Positions 52,051-60,710 of a stretch of DNA of 64,000 nt are shown piece by piece. The position numbers and the translations under genes are program-made. The notes beneath the pieces are model-generated. The model saw only the letters and a list, made by a program, of their open reading frames with translations, was not told where the DNA came from and ran no database searches. This DNA comes from Muribaculaceae bacterium (GTDB taxonomy: Bacteria > Bacteroidota > Bacteroidia > Bacteroidales > Muribaculaceae). Numbering within the stretch: position 1 is the stretch's first letter; every line of letters begins with the position of its first letter. Location: NCBI GenBank assembly GCA_017405965.1, contig JAFQZK010000018.1:16891-80890 (forward strand), read 5' to 3'.

Positions 52051-53000
52051 TTCGCCACCACCCTGCCGTTCACAACCTTGAAGCGGCGCTCAAACTCCTC
52101 GCGCGTGCGTTTCCAGCGGTTGTGGCTCCACAACCAGTACTGTGGGGCACGGTTGATGGTCTGCTCCATGCGCTTGAAAAAGATGTCGGTCAGCTCAAAC
52201 TCACCAAACGTCGACGGGTCGCGTGTGATGACCTGGAACTCGCACTCGTAGCGTCCGCGTCCCACATGTTTCACATCCACATAGACGACCGCTTGATTCT
52301 GGGAGTGGACGATGCGTTCAATACCGGTGAACACGGGAGTGTCGGGATGGTTGAGGAAGGTGAGCCAATGGTGGATGTTCTCCCACTTGGGCACCTGGTC
52401 GTTGATATATCCCAGTATCGTGGGACGGCCATCGCGCTTGTTGCCGATAATCCAGCGCAAGGTCTCCATCTTGGAAACGCTGTCCGAGCCCATGCGACCG
52501 CGCGTCTTCAACACGACGCGGTTGATGACCTCGTTCTCGAGCGGATGATAGATCTGCCCCATGACCGCATTGTTGGTGATCAGGGGACGCAACCACAGCA
52601 CGAGCGAAGACACCCATTCCCAGTTGCCGTAGTGACCCAGCAGCAAGGCGATCGACTGGCCGCTGTTGAGAATCTCGGCCACCTTGTCGGCACCAGTGAA
52701 CCTCATGCGCTGCATGATGTTCTTGTCGGTAATTGAGGTGTATTTCACCGTCTCGACCAGGATGTCGCAAAAGTGGCGATAGAACTGCATCCGCAGCTTT
52801 TTGAGTTCCTTGTCGCTCTTGTCGGGATAAGCGCTACTCAGGTTCTTGCTGATCACGCGGTGACGATAACGCAGCACATAGGCTATCAGCACAAACAGAA
52901 TGTCACTGAACAGGTAGTGCAACCACAACGGCAGCAACGACAACCCGTACCACGCCCCGTAAAGCACCCAAAACGCTATGTTATCCAACACTTTTTTCAT
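52044..53000 (-). CDS. Lipid A acyltransferase (LpxL/HtrB family)
   Basis: A 318-residue inner-membrane protein with an N-terminal anchor (FWVLYGAWYGLSLLPLWL). LLGHYGNWEW carries the His-x4-Glu catalytic pair of the family, and RWKRTREEFERRF closes the chain. It should transfer a secondary acyl chain to Kdo-lipid A or an equivalent. Bacteroidales lipid A is usually penta-acylated, consistent with a single late acyltransferase; no second copy lies in this window. The upstream in-frame codon at 53039 is unlikely. Confidence 0.88.
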   Translation of the reverse strand: MKKVLDNIAFWVLYGAWYGLSLLPLWLHYLFSDILFVLIAYVLRYRHRVISKNLSSAYPDKSDKELKKLRMQFYRHFCDILVETVKYTSITDKNIMQRMRFTGADKVAEILNSGQSIALLLGHYGNWEWVSSLVLWLRPLITNNAVMGQIYHPLENEVINRVVLKTRGRMGSDSVSKMETLRWIIGNKRDGRPTILGYINDQVPKWENIHHWLTFLNHPDTPVFTGIERIVHSQNQAVVYVDVKHVGRGRYECEFQVITRDPSTFGEFELTDIFFKRMEQTINRAPQYWLWSHNRWKRTREEFERRFKVVNGRVVAKS

Positions 53001-53067
53001 TCCGCCCGCTAAAGTACAACAATTTATCGGCATAGGCAAGTCTTACCTGTCCCAACAAACTCAAAAA

Positions 53068-53201
53068 TTTAGGAATTTCTGCAAAAAACACGCAAAATAA
53101 TTTTCGGAATTTACACAAAAATAGATAAAAACATTTCGCTGATTTCAACAAAAAATGCTTGAAAAATTTTCGGTATTCCGACATTTTCTATAATTTTGCG
53201 C
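53068..53201 (+). repeat. Four degenerate tandem repeats upstream of DUF4143 ATPase copy 3
   Basis: Units beginning TTTAGGAATTT (53068), TTTCGGAATTT (53102), TTTCGCTGATTT (53134) and TTTCGGTATTCC (53168), spaced 34, 32 and 34 bp. The first three continue into an A-run (CAAAAA); the last carries the palindromic CGGTATTCCG and leads into the -7 box. Confidence 0.7.
53191..53198 (+). promoter_or_regulatory. -7 box for DUF4143 ATPase copy 3
   Basis: TAATTTTG followed by CGCAC, 35 bp before ATG 53234; supports that start over the TTG at 53159. Confidence 0.65.
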
Positions 53202-53233
53202 ACAATTACAACAGTTTATCATCACATGACACT

Positions 53234-54568
53234 ATGATACTATTCAAGAGAAAACTATATGATAATCTTCTTCGATGGAAAGAGATGTGGCATGGTCAAT
53301 ATGCCGTATTGATTGAAGGGGCAAGACGTGTGGGGAAATCCACTCTAGTAGAGAACTTTGCAAGGAATGAATACAAATCATATATCCTCATAGATTTCTC
53401 CAAAGCGAACCGAGAAGTGAATGCATTATTTGAAGACATGATGGATCTTGATTACTTTTTCATCAGGCTACAAAGTATGTTTCATGTTGAATTATATCGA
53501 CGTGAGTCTGTCATCATATTTGATGAGGTGCAATTTCAACCACTGGCAAGACAAGCCATTAAACATCTTGTAAAAGATGGACGATATGACTACATCGAGA
53601 CTGGTTCACTAATCAGCATCAAGCGAAATGTCAAAGATATCCTGATTCCTAGCGAGGAGATGAAAATGACACTTTATCCTATGGACTTAGATGAGTTCTA
53701 TTGGGCAACAGGCAAGGAAGTGACTCCTTCTCATCAACGAAAAGCATTCTCTATGAATCGGGCAATAGGGGATGCGGTTCATCGGCTTTGGATGAGAGAA
53801 TTACGACTCTATATGCTAGTAGGTGGCATGCCACAAGCAGTTGAGGCCTATTTGGAGACCAATAACCTTCAAGCCGTTGACACGGTCAAAAGGCAAATTC
53901 TAAAGTTATATGAGGAAGATTTGCACAAGATTGACGCGTCAGGGCGCATGAGCGCATTGTTTAATGCGATCCCAGCTCAATTAAACAGCAACGCTTCTCG
54001 GTATCAAGTCGGCAGCGTCCTCATAAATCAAACCGCCGAGCGCATTGCCGAACTTGTCACAAACATGCAAGATAGCGGAACCATTATGTTGTCTCATCAC
54101 TGCAATGATCCTCAAGTGGGTTTAGAACTCCACAAAAGTTTATACCACTATAAAATCTATTTAGTTGACACTGGATTGTTTGTCACGCTGGCATTTCGTG
54201 ACAAGAATTACACTGAGAATCTGATCTACAATAAACTATTGTCAGACAAACTACAGGCCAATTTAGGCTATGTGTACGAGAACCTTGTTGCACAGATGCT
54301 ACGCACAGCAGGGAATGAATTGTATTATTACACCTTCCCTACTGGTAAAGGCAACACAAATTATGAGATTGATTTCCTGCTTTCAAGAGGAGACAAAATC
54401 TGCCCAATAGAGGTGAAATCTTCAGGTTATAAAACCCACAAGTCTTTGGACGTATTCTGCGATAAGTATTCCTCTCGCATCGGTCAGAGATATGTTCTGT
54501 ATACCAAGGACTACTACAAGGATGGCAACATCATCTACTTACCAGTCTATTACACAGGATTATTATAA
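53234..54568 (+). CDS. AAA family ATPase with DUF4143 C-terminal domain (copy 3)
   Basis: A 444-residue protein. Walker A GARRVGKS is at 29-36 and Walker B is VIIFDEVQF. The C-terminal DUF4143 part has NYEIDFLLSRG followed by CPIEVKSSGYKTH, again an Asp...Glu-x-Lys pattern. It is closer in length and insert pattern to copy 1 than to copy 2 (for example GGMPQAVEAYLETNN here and GGLPDAVNAYLSTHN in copy 1). The coding region is AT-rich, unlike the flanking acyltransferase and transporter genes, so recent arrival is likely. Confidence 0.87.
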   Translation: MILFKRKLYDNLLRWKEMWHGQYAVLIEGARRVGKSTLVENFARNEYKSYILIDFSKANREVNALFEDMMDLDYFFIRLQSMFHVELYRRESVIIFDEVQFQPLARQAIKHLVKDGRYDYIETGSLISIKRNVKDILIPSEEMKMTLYPMDLDEFYWATGKEVTPSHQRKAFSMNRAIGDAVHRLWMRELRLYMLVGGMPQAVEAYLETNNLQAVDTVKRQILKLYEEDLHKIDASGRMSALFNAIPAQLNSNASRYQVGSVLINQTAERIAELVTNMQDSGTIMLSHHCNDPQVGLELHKSLYHYKIYLVDTGLFVTLAFRDKNYTENLIYNKLLSDKLQANLGYVYENLVAQMLRTAGNELYYYTFPTGKGNTNYEIDFLLSRGDKICPIEVKSSGYKTHKSLDVFCDKYSSRIGQRYVLYTKDYYKDGNIIYLPVYYTGLL

Positions 54569-54632
54569 CTTTATCGCAAATTCTGCAACACAAATATTCG
54601 GATTATATACCTGTCTTGCACAATTTTTGGAG

Positions 54633-54640
54633 TACCTTTG
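54633..54640 (+). promoter_or_regulatory. -7 box for BASS-type transporter
   Basis: TACCTTTG followed by CAGGCGCT, nine bases before ATG 54649, giving a very short leader. Confidence 0.5.
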
Positions 54641-54648
54641 CAGGCGCT

Positions 54649-55617
54649 ATGAAGACCATCATCACTTTTTTGAAGAATTGGACGTTGCCCAGCGCGATTG
54701 TGTCGGGCACGGTTATCTATCTCATATTTTATTGGATTCCGGCCCTTGACCCGGTGAGCGAGGTGATGGAGCCGATTTTCGACACCATCCTGCCACTGTT
54801 CATGAGTCTGATCCTGTTCACGACGTTCCTCAGGGTGGACTTCCACAAGATGCGCCCGGCGATGTGGCACCTGTGGGTGTCGGTGTTCCAGGTGGCGTTG
54901 GTCATATTGCTGGTGGCCCTGATTCTAGGTTTTGACATGAAAGGCAAGGATCTGATCTTGATGGAGGGTATCCTGACGTGCGTCATCTGTCCCGGTGCCA
55001 GCGCCGCTCCCGTGGTGACGGGCAAGCTGGGCGGTAATCTGGAGACGATGACTAGCTATGTGTTCCTGTCTAACATTGTCACGGTGTTTGCCGTGCCCGT
55101 GGTGTTCCCGCTCATCGACAACGATGTGGACATCAGTTTCTGGACCGCTTTCTGGATGATCATGTACAAGGTGTTCCTCGTGCTGGTGCTGCCGTTGATA
55201 GCCGCCTATCTGGTCAAGCACTACCTGCCGCGCGTGCAGCAACGGCTAGTGGCCATCCAGGACTTGTCGTTCTACATGTGGGGCATCTCGCTGACCATCG
55301 TCACAGGCTGCACGGTGAAGAACATCATCAACAGCGGTGCCCCCCTGGTGTTCCTGCTCACCATCGCCATCGTATCGCTGCTCATCTGTCTGGCACAGTT
55401 CGCCGTGGGTCGCTACATCGGGCACTTCTTCGGCACCGTCATCGAGAGTGGTCAGGGACTCGGGCAGAAGAACACCGCTTTTGCCGTGTGGATTGCCTAC
55501 ACTTACCTCAGCCCCTTGTCGGTAGCTGGCCCCGGCTGCTACATCCTGTGGCAGAACGCCATCAACAGCCTGGAGATTTGGCACCACCGCAAGCAACAGG
55601 AACGACTTGCTAAATAA
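54649..55617 (+). CDS. Bile acid:sodium symporter-like (BASS) transporter
   Basis: A 322-residue inner-membrane protein with nine to ten hydrophobic helices. TCVICPGASAAPVVTGKLGG, here given as one motif, resembles the crossover region of BASS/ACR3-type transporters, and GLGQKNTAFAVWIAY is the second crossover. Bile salts, pantoate-like acids or other organic anions are possible substrates. ATG 54649 was chosen over an upstream TTG. It is monocistronic. Confidence 0.75.
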   Translation: MKTIITFLKNWTLPSAIVSGTVIYLIFYWIPALDPVSEVMEPIFDTILPLFMSLILFTTFLRVDFHKMRPAMWHLWVSVFQVALVILLVALILGFDMKGKDLILMEGILTCVICPGASAAPVVTGKLGGNLETMTSYVFLSNIVTVFAVPVVFPLIDNDVDISFWTAFWMIMYKVFLVLVLPLIAAYLVKHYLPRVQQRLVAIQDLSFYMWGISLTIVTGCTVKNIINSGAPLVFLLTIAIVSLLICLAQFAVGRYIGHFFGTVIESGQGLGQKNTAFAVWIAYTYLSPLSVAGPGCYILWQNAINSLEIWHHRKQQERLAK

Positions 55618-55661
55618 ACTACAGATTTCACGAATATAGCTAATTTTGCATCCGCATACAT
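55616..55661 (+). repeat. Dispersed intergenic repeat, copy 1
   Basis: About 46 bp beginning AAACTACAGATTTCACGAAT and ending GCATCCGCATACAT, roughly 80 percent matched by 63744-63788. Both copies begin at or shortly behind a plus-strand stop codon. Confidence 0.65.
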
Positions 55662-55745
55662 CTGTTACGAATTGTACGCATCGCAGCCACACTCTTGCTT
55701 AAAAAACAACTCGTACAGCTTTAACAACTTATTGTTTAATCAGTG

Positions 55746-56222
55746 ATGAATAAATTGATCAATCCATATCTTGAAAAAGAGGGATACAACTGCTTCGGTT
55801 GTAGCCCGACGAATCCCATCGGCCTGCATCTGGAATTCTGGGAAGACGGCGAGGAGGTCGTGACCACTTGGTCGCCCTGCGTTAACTACGACGGTTGGGT
55901 AGAGACCTTGCACGGCGGCATCATCAGCACGCTCATCGACGAACTCGCAAACTGGGTGCTCTCGCGCCGCTTGCAGTGTGCAGGCGTAACGACTAAGCTG
56001 GAAGTGAAATTTCGCCGTCCTGTATCGACGCGTGACCCGCAAATCACCTTGCGCGGCCGCATTACGGGCAACGTGAAGAATTTCTACACGGTGCATGTCA
56101 CCCTGCATGACAGCCAAGGGCGTCTGTGCGACGAGGGCGACGTCACCTATTGCATGTTCGGCAAGGAACGTTCTCAAGAGATGGGATTCACTTCCTGCCT
56201 CACCGAGGAAGAAGTCGGCTAA
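55746..56222 (+). CDS. PaaI-type hotdog thioesterase
   Basis: A 158-residue acyl-CoA thioesterase-like protein. NCFGCSPTNPIGLHLEFW and ETLHGGIISTLIDELANW, quoted in part, are the PaaI family blocks; the conserved Gly-Gly and Asp-Glu lie in the hotdog helix. Substrate is unknown. The upstream GTG at 55743 is less likely than ATG 55746. It is convergent with lpxB, with only two bases between stops. Confidence 0.83.
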   Translation: MNKLINPYLEKEGYNCFGCSPTNPIGLHLEFWEDGEEVVTTWSPCVNYDGWVETLHGGIISTLIDELANWVLSRRLQCAGVTTKLEVKFRRPVSTRDPQITLRGRITGNVKNFYTVHVTLHDSQGRLCDEGDVTYCMFGKERSQEMGFTSCLTEEEVG

Positions 56223-56224
56223 CA

Positions 56225-57361
56225 CTATTTGATTGACGGTGCCGTAGCCGTGATCAGACGGCCGGCGGTGGCTGTACAGATGTCGGTGCCGAGGCGGTCG
56301 GCAAGACGACGATAGCCGTCGAGCATGGCGGCGCGTTGCTGGGTATCACCCAATAATGCGGATAAATGTTCATCGATGCTGTCCACGGTGCAGAGATGCA
56401 TCAACAATTCGGGAATGACAGGCTCGTCGGTGATGAGGTTGGGCAGGGTGACGTATTTTCCTGATAACAGTCGGCGATAGAAATTATAGGACCACTTGCT
56501 GCCGTTGAAGCGGTAGCAAGCGACTTGCGGCGTGTCTAACAAAGCGGTCTCGAGCGTTGCGGTGCCCGAGGTGACCAGTGCCACGCGGGCGTGATGGACA
56601 AGAGGATAGGTCGCGTCACGCAGCACGGGAACAGTCTTATCGCCCATGACGTCGCGGTAGAGTTCGTCGTTGATGCTGGGGGCTCCTGCTATGACGGCCT
56701 GATACTCTGGATGACGGGCGGCGGCCTCAAGCATCAGGGGCAGGTTGTCACGGATTTCCCGCACGCGTGAGCCCGGCACAAGGGCGATGATGGGACGGTC
56801 AGGAAGGTCGTTCTCGGTGATGAAACGGGCAAAATCGGGGAAATCCTTGCTTGCCTCGGCCACTTCCTGCACCGTGGGGTTACCCACATAGGTCGCCTTG
56901 TAACCACGCTCGCGGTACCAGTCGGGCTCGAAGGGCAGAATGCAGTACATGTGGTCGACATAGCGGCGGATGTCCTTGACACGCCATTCCTTCCACACCC
57001 ACACCTTGGGCGATATGAAGTAATGCACGGGAATGCCCAGATTGTGGGCATATTTAGCCACCTTGAGGTTGAATGAGGGATAATCGACAAGAATCACCGC
57101 CGACGGCTGCCACTCATCGATTGCCCGACGGGCAGTACCCAAGAATCCGAGGATTTTTCCCAAGTGCTTGACAACGTCGGCAAAACCCATATAGGCCATG
57201 TCACGGTAATGGATGATGGGCTGCACACCCGCTTGAGCGGCCATCAGATCGCCGCCCAGGAAACGGAATTCGGCCTGCTCATCTTCCTGCTTGAGCGATG
57301 CCATCAGGTGGGAGGCGTGCAGGTCGCCCGACGCTTCACCGGCGATGAGGAAATACTTCAT
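56225..57361 (-). CDS. lpxB: Lipid-A-disaccharide synthase
   Basis: A 378-residue GT19 enzyme that joins UDP-diacylglucosamine and lipid X to form the lipid A disaccharide at the inner membrane. IAGEASGDLHASHLM at the start, FISPKVWVWKEWR and ALVPGSRVREI are family signatures. Its start overlaps the folA stop by 4 nt, so it belongs to the thyA-folA transcript; an acyltransferase for the same pathway lies at 52 kb. Confidence 0.95.
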   Translation of the reverse strand: MKYFLIAGEASGDLHASHLMASLKQEDEQAEFRFLGGDLMAAQAGVQPIIHYRDMAYMGFADVVKHLGKILGFLGTARRAIDEWQPSAVILVDYPSFNLKVAKYAHNLGIPVHYFISPKVWVWKEWRVKDIRRYVDHMYCILPFEPDWYRERGYKATYVGNPTVQEVAEASKDFPDFARFITENDLPDRPIIALVPGSRVREIRDNLPLMLEAAARHPEYQAVIAGAPSINDELYRDVMGDKTVPVLRDATYPLVHHARVALVTSGTATLETALLDTPQVACYRFNGSKWSYNFYRRLLSGKYVTLPNLITDEPVIPELLMHLCTVDSIDEHLSALLGDTQQRAAMLDGYRRLADRLGTDICTATAGRLITATAPSIK

Positions 57362-57855
57362 TTGACACGTCGTTTTAGGGTGATGAAATCAAACTCGTAA
57401 GCATTGCGGTGGTCGCTCTTGTGATGCTCGCGGCTCACCTCCTGCCACTCGTTCATGTCCAACGCAGGGAAGAACGCGTCGGCACTTGCCCAACGCGCGT
57501 GAATCATGGTGAGGTGCAGCACCTCGATCAGCGGCAGCGTTTGCTCATAGACGTTGGCTCCGCCTATAATAAAGACCGTATCGGTCTCGGCAGCAGCGAT
57601 GGCATCCTCCACACTGTGCACCACGGTCACACCGGGGTATTGCCAAGCGACGTTGCGGGTGATGACGATATTCTGGCGACCCGGCAGGGGACGACGCGGG
57701 AACGACTCAAAAGTCTTGCGTCCCATAACGATGCTATTGCCCATCGTTACCTCCTTGAAGTGCTTCATGTCGGCCGGCAAATGACACAAAAGTTCGCCCT
57801 GGCGCCCGATCGCCCAGTCGCTGGCTACCGCTACTATGGCCTGAACCGATTTCAT
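57358..57855 (-). CDS. folA: Dihydrofolate reductase
   Basis: A 165-residue enzyme reducing dihydrofolate with NADPH. AIGRQGELLCHLPADMKHF and MGRKTFESFPRRPLPGR are the classical blocks, and Asp29 in LPADM is the active-site acid. It follows thyA with a 60-bp gap containing heptamer repeats, and overlaps lpxB. Confidence 0.95.
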   Translation of the reverse strand: MKSVQAIVAVASDWAIGRQGELLCHLPADMKHFKEVTMGNSIVMGRKTFESFPRRPLPGRQNIVITRNVAWQYPGVTVVHSVEDAIAAAETDTVFIIGGANVYEQTLPLIEVLHLTMIHARWASADAFFPALDMNEWQEVSREHHKSDHRNAYEFDFITLKRRVK

Positions 57856-57892
57856 CTTTATTATTTTTGTCCCTAATCTCTAGATTATCTAA

Positions 57893-57921
57893 AACTCCTA
57901 ACTTCTAACTCCTAACTAAAC
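57893..57921. repeat. Heptamer array between thyA and folA
   Basis: CTAACTT/CTAACTC units matching those at 19649 and 52018; G-rich on the coding strand. Confidence 0.65.
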
Positions 57922-58710
57922 CGACACCACCCCTTTGATGGCAGGCCAGGGGTCATAACCCTCGAGGGTGAAGTCCTCGTACTTGTAGTCGTCGATAGTC
58001 TTCACGTCGGGATTGAGCACCATGCGGGGCAGCGGACGCGGCTCACGCGAGAGTTGTTCCTTGACCTGGTCGAAATGGTTGCGGTAGATGTGTGCATCAC
58101 CGAAGGTGTGAATAAACTCTCCCGGCTCCAGGCCTGTCACATGGGCCACCATCATCAACAACAAGGCATAGGAGGCGATATTGAACGGCACACCCAAGAA
58201 AAGGTCGGCACTACGCTGATACAGTTGCAGACTCAGTTTCCCCTCGGCCACATAGAACTGGAACAAGGAGTGGCAAGGCGGCAGTTTCATCGTGGGCACC
58301 TCGGCGACGTTCCAAGCGCTTACCATAATGCGACGGCTGTCGGGGGTGTTCTTTATCTGATCGATGACCTGAGCAATCTGGTCAATGGTTCCGCCGTTGC
58401 CGTCGGGCCATGCGCGCCACTGGCTGCCATAAACCGGCCCCAAGTCGCCGTTCTCGTCGGCCCATTCATTCCAGATGCGCACACCGTGCTCCTGGAGCCA
58501 GCGCACGTTGGTATCGCCGCGCAGGAACCACAACAGTTCATAGATGATGGACTTAAGGTGGACTTTTTTGGTCGTCAGCAACGGAAAGCCGTCGGCCAGA
58601 TTGCATCGCAGCTGGTAGCCGAACACGCTGCGCGTGCCCGTCCCCGTGCGGTCTTCCTTGTCCACTCCATGCTCCATCACATGGCGCACCAGATCAAGAT
58701 ATTGTTTCAT
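57916..58710 (-). CDS. thyA: Thymidylate synthase ThyA
   Basis: A 264-residue enzyme, the same length as in Escherichia coli. Cys146 in [11 protein letters not shown] is the nucleophile; RTGTGT and [12 protein letters not shown] are substrate-binding blocks. It makes dTMP from dUMP with methylene-tetrahydrofolate, and folA downstream regenerates the cofactor. Confidence 0.96.
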   Translation of the reverse strand: MKQYLDLVRHVMEHGVDKEDRTGTGTRSVFGYQLRCNLADGFPLLTTKKVHLKSIIYELLWFLRGDTNVRWLQEHGVRIWNEWADENGDLGPVYGSQWRAWPDGNGGTIDQIAQVIDQIKNTPDSRRIMVSAWNVAEVPTMKLPPCHSLFQFYVAEGKLSLQLYQRSADLFLGVPFNIASYALLLMMVAHVTGLEPGEFIHTFGDAHIYRNHFDQVKEQLSREPRPLPRMVLNPDVKTIDDYKYEDFTLEGYDPWPAIKGVVSV

Positions 58711-58734
58711 CGTTTATAGTTTGTTTATCGTTTA

Positions 58735-59109
58735 TTACCAATTGAAAATGTTGCGCAGCAGCCACCAGATGAGCACCATCGCAAGAAAAAGCCAGATGAG
58801 CAGTGGAGCATTCAAGCGAGCATACAGTCGCGGATTGCGGGTGCGACGGCTCTCGGCATACAGGCACAGGGCAATCCAAGGTATGGCGATCAACAACAAT
58901 GCATTATACCTGAACGCACCTGCCAAATCGCCATGCAGCAACGCATGAACGGCACGTTGACTGCCGCAACCAGGGCATTTATAACCCGTGAGCGAGAGGA
59001 AAGTGCAACGAGGAAACAGTGTTGATGACGACGGGTCAAGCGCATAGTAAACCAGGCCCAGCACCAACAGCAAAGCGGCAACCAACAAAATGATCAGCGG
59101 TCGACGCAT
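58735..59109 (-). CDS. DUF2752 membrane protein
   Basis: A 124-residue protein with three hydrophobic segments (about 4-24, 68-84 and 101-120) and the family signature YKCPGCGSQRAVHALLHGD. The two Cys suggest metal or redox chemistry but no function is established. It lies 12 bp behind a GYF/CD225 protein gene; these families often co-occur. Confidence 0.88.
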   Translation of the reverse strand: MRRPLIILLVAALLLVLGLVYYALDPSSSTLFPRCTFLSLTGYKCPGCGSQRAVHALLHGDLAGAFRYNALLLIAIPWIALCLYAESRRTRNPRLYARLNAPLLIWLFLAMVLIWWLLRNIFNW

Positions 59110-59121
59110 ATCGCCTCAAAG

Positions 59122-59730
59122 TCATCGCATCGAAGCCAGCCAAACCGGCAGGGCCGACACGAGCGGCTGGCAGATAATGCCCAGCACTATCGAAGCGATA
59201 CACCACCACGCACCAGTCTCGCTGTCTCGCTTAGCACCCTCGATATCGCCCATGCGGTACTTATTCGTCACCTTCGTGGCATAGATGATGGCCACGATTC
59301 CGGTGGGCAGACAGCACAACACGGTCGAGATGATGGCCCAAACAAGGTTGGTGGGCGGACAGGGCTCAGCCTCATCGGGCTGCGGTCCGGCATATTGTGG
59401 CTGCGGTGCCTGATAGGGTTGCTGCTGATAAGGCTGACCAGCAGGAGCCTGGGGCTGCTCAACGGGAGCCACGGGATTATTCTCTACAGAGGCTTCCTGG
59501 GCGAACTCGGTTATCGGCTGTCCGGCGGTTACCGGCCCGGCTTGGCTTACCTCGGCGACAGCCTCGGTCATTTCATACAAGCCTTGCAACTCGGGCAATT
59601 GAGTGATCTTCACCCAGTCACTGAGGCCCTCGTGCCAAACATAGGCGTCCGAGGTGAGCCCCATCTGCTTGAGCGCGTCAAGATCCACGGGACCCGACTG
59701 CACTCCGTTATGGTTAATCCAGTACTGCAT
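59122..59730 (-). CDS. GYF_2 domain and CD225/dispanin-like membrane protein
   Basis: A 202-residue protein: an N-terminal GYF_2-type domain (YWINHNGVQSGPVDLDAL) for about 50 residues, a Pro/Gln-rich linker (PYQQQPYQAPQPQYAG), then two hydrophobic segments (about 125-150 and 175-195) around CCLPTGIVAIIYATKV, the CD225/dispanin signature. It is probably membrane-anchored with a cytosolic peptide-binding head. Together with DUF2752 it forms the first pair of the operon running through thyA-folA-lpxB. Role unknown. Confidence 0.83.
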   Translation of the reverse strand: MQYWINHNGVQSGPVDLDALKQMGLTSDAYVWHEGLSDWVKITQLPELQGLYEMTEAVAEVSQAGPVTAGQPITEFAQEASVENNPVAPVEQPQAPAGQPYQQQPYQAPQPQYAGPQPDEAEPCPPTNLVWAIISTVLCCLPTGIVAIIYATKVTNKYRMGDIEGAKRDSETGAWWCIASIVLGIICQPLVSALPVWLASMR

Positions 59731-59757
59731 ATCAATTGATTTATTATAGGATTGTCG

Positions 59758-59765
59758 CAAAGATA
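59758..59765 (-). promoter_or_regulatory. -7 box for GYF/CD225 to lpxB operon
   Basis: Minus-strand TATCTTTG followed by CGACAATCC, 28 bp before the start. Confidence 0.6.
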
Positions 59766-59840
59766 ATCATATTATTTCAAACCGTAAAAGGTTGAGCCCT
59801 AAAAAAGCAAAAACGGAACCCGGTCGATGCCTCTCAGAAA

Positions 59841-60689
59841 TCAGAAGTCGCTGAAGAAGGTGGGGCGGATCAGCAAACCGATGCGAATCCTGGAATGGTA
59901 TTGCTTGTAGTCAAGCAGGCTCTCGCCATAGCCGTTGTAGTACTGCAACATGATGAACTGGTTGGAGTTATGGTTGATGCGATAACCCAGTTGGACGATG
60001 GTGTTAAAATTGAGATTCCACCCTTTGCGCTTGACCAGAGTCATGTCGAGCACCCACTTGTCGTCGGTGCTTTTGGCCTGAAAACCTGCCTGATACAATC
60101 CGCTATACTTGAGGATATCACGGTTATACTGGCCGTCGACAATGGGAATCCAGTACTTGGCGTGGGCCATGAGTACAGGAGAAATGTAGGCCTCTCCTGC
60201 CAGCGAGATTTTGTTCCAACTGCGTGATGCGGTTCCGTCACGTCCGTTGGACTCGTGCTCTATCATCACAGTAGCCTTGCCGACCAAACGGTTTTTCATG
60301 ATGATGAACTTCGACAGTCCCACACCGGGGTTGAAATTCAAGTCATGGAAGGGCAATGAGTTCTCGAAGACGTGCCAGATGGCCTTCTGGCTGTAAAACA
60401 GGTACAGGTAGGTGTTTCCGGGCAAGACACTCTTGGTGAGACGCTGCTGGAAACTGATCTGGAACTTCACGTCGCTGTTGAACTCGTCAGGTTTACCACC
60501 CAGGACCGTTCCTCCCACAAAATAAGTGTCCTTGTACAGGCTGAAGTAAGGCCGACTGTCCAATTCGGCACGAATACTGTCAGCAATTTCTTTGCTTGAT
60601 TTCTCAATCGCCACGATCTGGCCCAATGCGGGAGTCATCATTGCGGCCAGCATGATTAAGGTGATGGTAGCTAAACGTGTAATATTCAT
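59841..60689 (-). CDS. pldA: Outer-membrane phospholipase A
   Basis: A 282-residue beta-barrel enzyme with signal peptide (MNITRLATITLIMLAAMMTPALG). His145 and Ser147 (EHESNGRDG) and Asn159 (SRSWNK) reproduce the catalytic triad of E. coli OmpLA with the same spacing. The chain ends in Phe as barrel proteins do. It should hydrolyse misplaced phospholipids in the outer leaflet as a calcium-dependent dimer. Confidence 0.87.
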   Translation of the reverse strand: MNITRLATITLIMLAAMMTPALGQIVAIEKSSKEIADSIRAELDSRPYFSLYKDTYFVGGTVLGGKPDEFNSDVKFQISFQQRLTKSVLPGNTYLYLFYSQKAIWHVFENSLPFHDLNFNPGVGLSKFIIMKNRLVGKATVMIEHESNGRDGTASRSWNKISLAGEAYISPVLMAHAKYWIPIVDGQYNRDILKYSGLYQAGFQAKSTDDKWVLDMTLVKRKGWNLNFNTIVQLGYRINHNSNQFIMLQYYNGYGESLLDYKQYHSRIRIGLLIRPTFFSDF

Positions 60690-60710
60690 TGACGAAACTT
60701 TTTATTTTTT

